Assembly (NCBI GenBank): GCA_017616955.1
Contig: JAFZXD010000025.1
Location: forward strand, 1-6,115
DNA length: 6,115 bases
Source of the DNA: Eubacterium sp.
Lineage (GTDB): Bacteria; Bacillota; Clostridia; Lachnospirales; Lachnospiraceae
Direction: 5' to 3'
Below are positions 5,925 to 6,115 of this stretch, piece by piece; the first letter of the stretch is position 1; the number at the start of each line of letters is the position of its first letter. The notes below the pieces were generated by a model. The model made no database searches. It worked only from the letters and a program-made list of their open reading frames with translations, and was not told where the DNA came from. The position numbers were made by a program, and so were the translations under genes.

Positions 5925-6024
5925 TCCCACCGGCCTTATAGTTATAGACCGGGGTTATAATCTTATCTATGTTCACGGTGTCTTTTATTACTGCTGCTAT
6001 ATCATCTATACCTCTATATGCAAA
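5917..6024 (-). pseudogene. Probable C-terminal remnant of an RtcB-type RNA ligase
   Basis: A 35-codon stretch between an in-frame TGA (6025-6027) and TAA (5917-5919) reads FAYRGIDDIAAVIKDTVN and then IDKIITPVYNYKAGGTL. It has no start codon near its beginning. The pattern of a F/M-A-Y-K/R-x-I-D-D/E-I block, then a K-D-T-V segment and a terminal I-K/T-P-V/I-Y-N-F/Y-K-A is what I recall at the C-terminus of short bacterial RtcB RNA ligases (about 390-400 residues). The expected preceding D-E-A-P is not in frame and the rest of the gene is not in the window in this frame. I read it as a decayed or truncated gene end. The match is from memory and could be wrong. Confidence 0.4.
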
Positions 6025-6031
6025 TCAGGTT

Positions 6032-6115
6032 TTACCTATCCACAACAATGATGTCATCCACTTTGCAATCAAACATATCTGCTCTGATGATCATATTATC
6101 GATCGTAGGCATACA
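6032..6115 (-). CDS. Unidentified open frame at the window edge (27 codons visible, partial)
   Basis: A frame open from the right edge ends at TAA 6032-6034 and encodes CMPTIDNMIIRADMFDCKVD followed by DIIVVDR. Composition is protein-like, with alternating hydrophobic and acidic residues. I do not recognise the family. A length of 27 codons is too short to exclude chance. It may be the true end of a gene whose start is outside the window, or part of the same degenerated locus as the rtcB-like remnant, which lies in another reading frame 7 nt downstream. Confidence 0.25.
   Translation of the reverse strand, partial: CMPTIDNMIIRADMFDCKVDDIIVVDR

Noticed and set aside
5928..5952. CCGG-bounded inverted repeat with a TATA-rich centre, considered as a terminator
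   Set aside because: Only about six pairs form, with a mismatch and a 9-nt loop, and there is no T-run. It falls inside the coding-like rtcB remnant.
6032..6115. Reading the edge frame as a signal peptidase (S26) fragment because of MPTI and KVDDIIVV
   Set aside because: The usual SMxPT serine context and G-D before IVV are missing (DD instead of GD), so the resemblance is too weak to name.
6051..6115. Plus-strand ATG frame with a hydrophobic start running off the right edge
   Set aside because: No ribosome site precedes it, and its apparent hydrophobicity is explained by antisense of the minus-strand frame.

Overview
The window is AT-rich bacterial DNA. Gene style and protein sequences resemble an anaerobic gut Firmicute of the Lachnospiraceae type (Butyrivibrio, Roseburia or relatives). 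That placement is an inference from remembered family sequences, from strong AGGAGG-like ribosome sites, and from a Na+-pumping decarboxylase membrane subunit. No mobile element, CRISPR array, tRNA or rRNA is visible.

Layout from left to right. (1) 1-259, minus strand: the N-terminal 86 residues of a Maf-type nucleotide pyrophosphatase, running off the left edge. (2) 415-1536, minus: a membrane-anchored metallo-beta-lactamase-fold hydrolase of the NAPE-PLD-like family, with its own extended -10 promoter. (3) 1701-2834 and 2846-3127, plus: a two-gene unit encoding an OadB/GcdB/MmdB-type Na+-translocating decarboxylase beta subunit and a small OadG-like anchor subunit. It is divergent from the hydrolase and closes at a strong hairpin. 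(4) 3145-3187: a long composite inverted repeat with T-runs on both sides, serving as a shared terminator between convergent units. (5) 5841 down to 3202, minus: a tightly packed four-gene operon. In transcription order it encodes a cysteine-free ArsC/Spx-like protein, an NT5C-type HAD nucleotidase, a GNAT acetyltransferase and a MalY/PatB-type PLP C-S lyase or aminotransferase. The junctions are 1, 2-3 and 35 nt. (6) 5917-6115, minus: debris upstream of that operon. It holds a stop-bounded 35-residue stretch that looks like the C-terminus of an RtcB-type RNA ligase and an unidentified 27-codon open frame at the window edge.

How the genes fit together: the OadB-like protein would couple decarboxylation of a carboxybiotin to Na+ export, but the carboxyltransferase and biotin carrier are not in the window. 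The four-gene operon mixes housekeeping-type enzymes (nucleotide, acetyl transfer and sulfur amino acid chemistry) with a redox-family protein that has lost its catalytic cysteine, and its shared purpose is not evident. Most genes here are recognisable members of known families. The most interesting points are the cysteine-less ArsC-like protein in a coupled operon, the beta-plus-small-subunit decarboxylase pair without its partners, the bacterial NAPE-PLD-like hydrolase, and the rtcB-like remnant.
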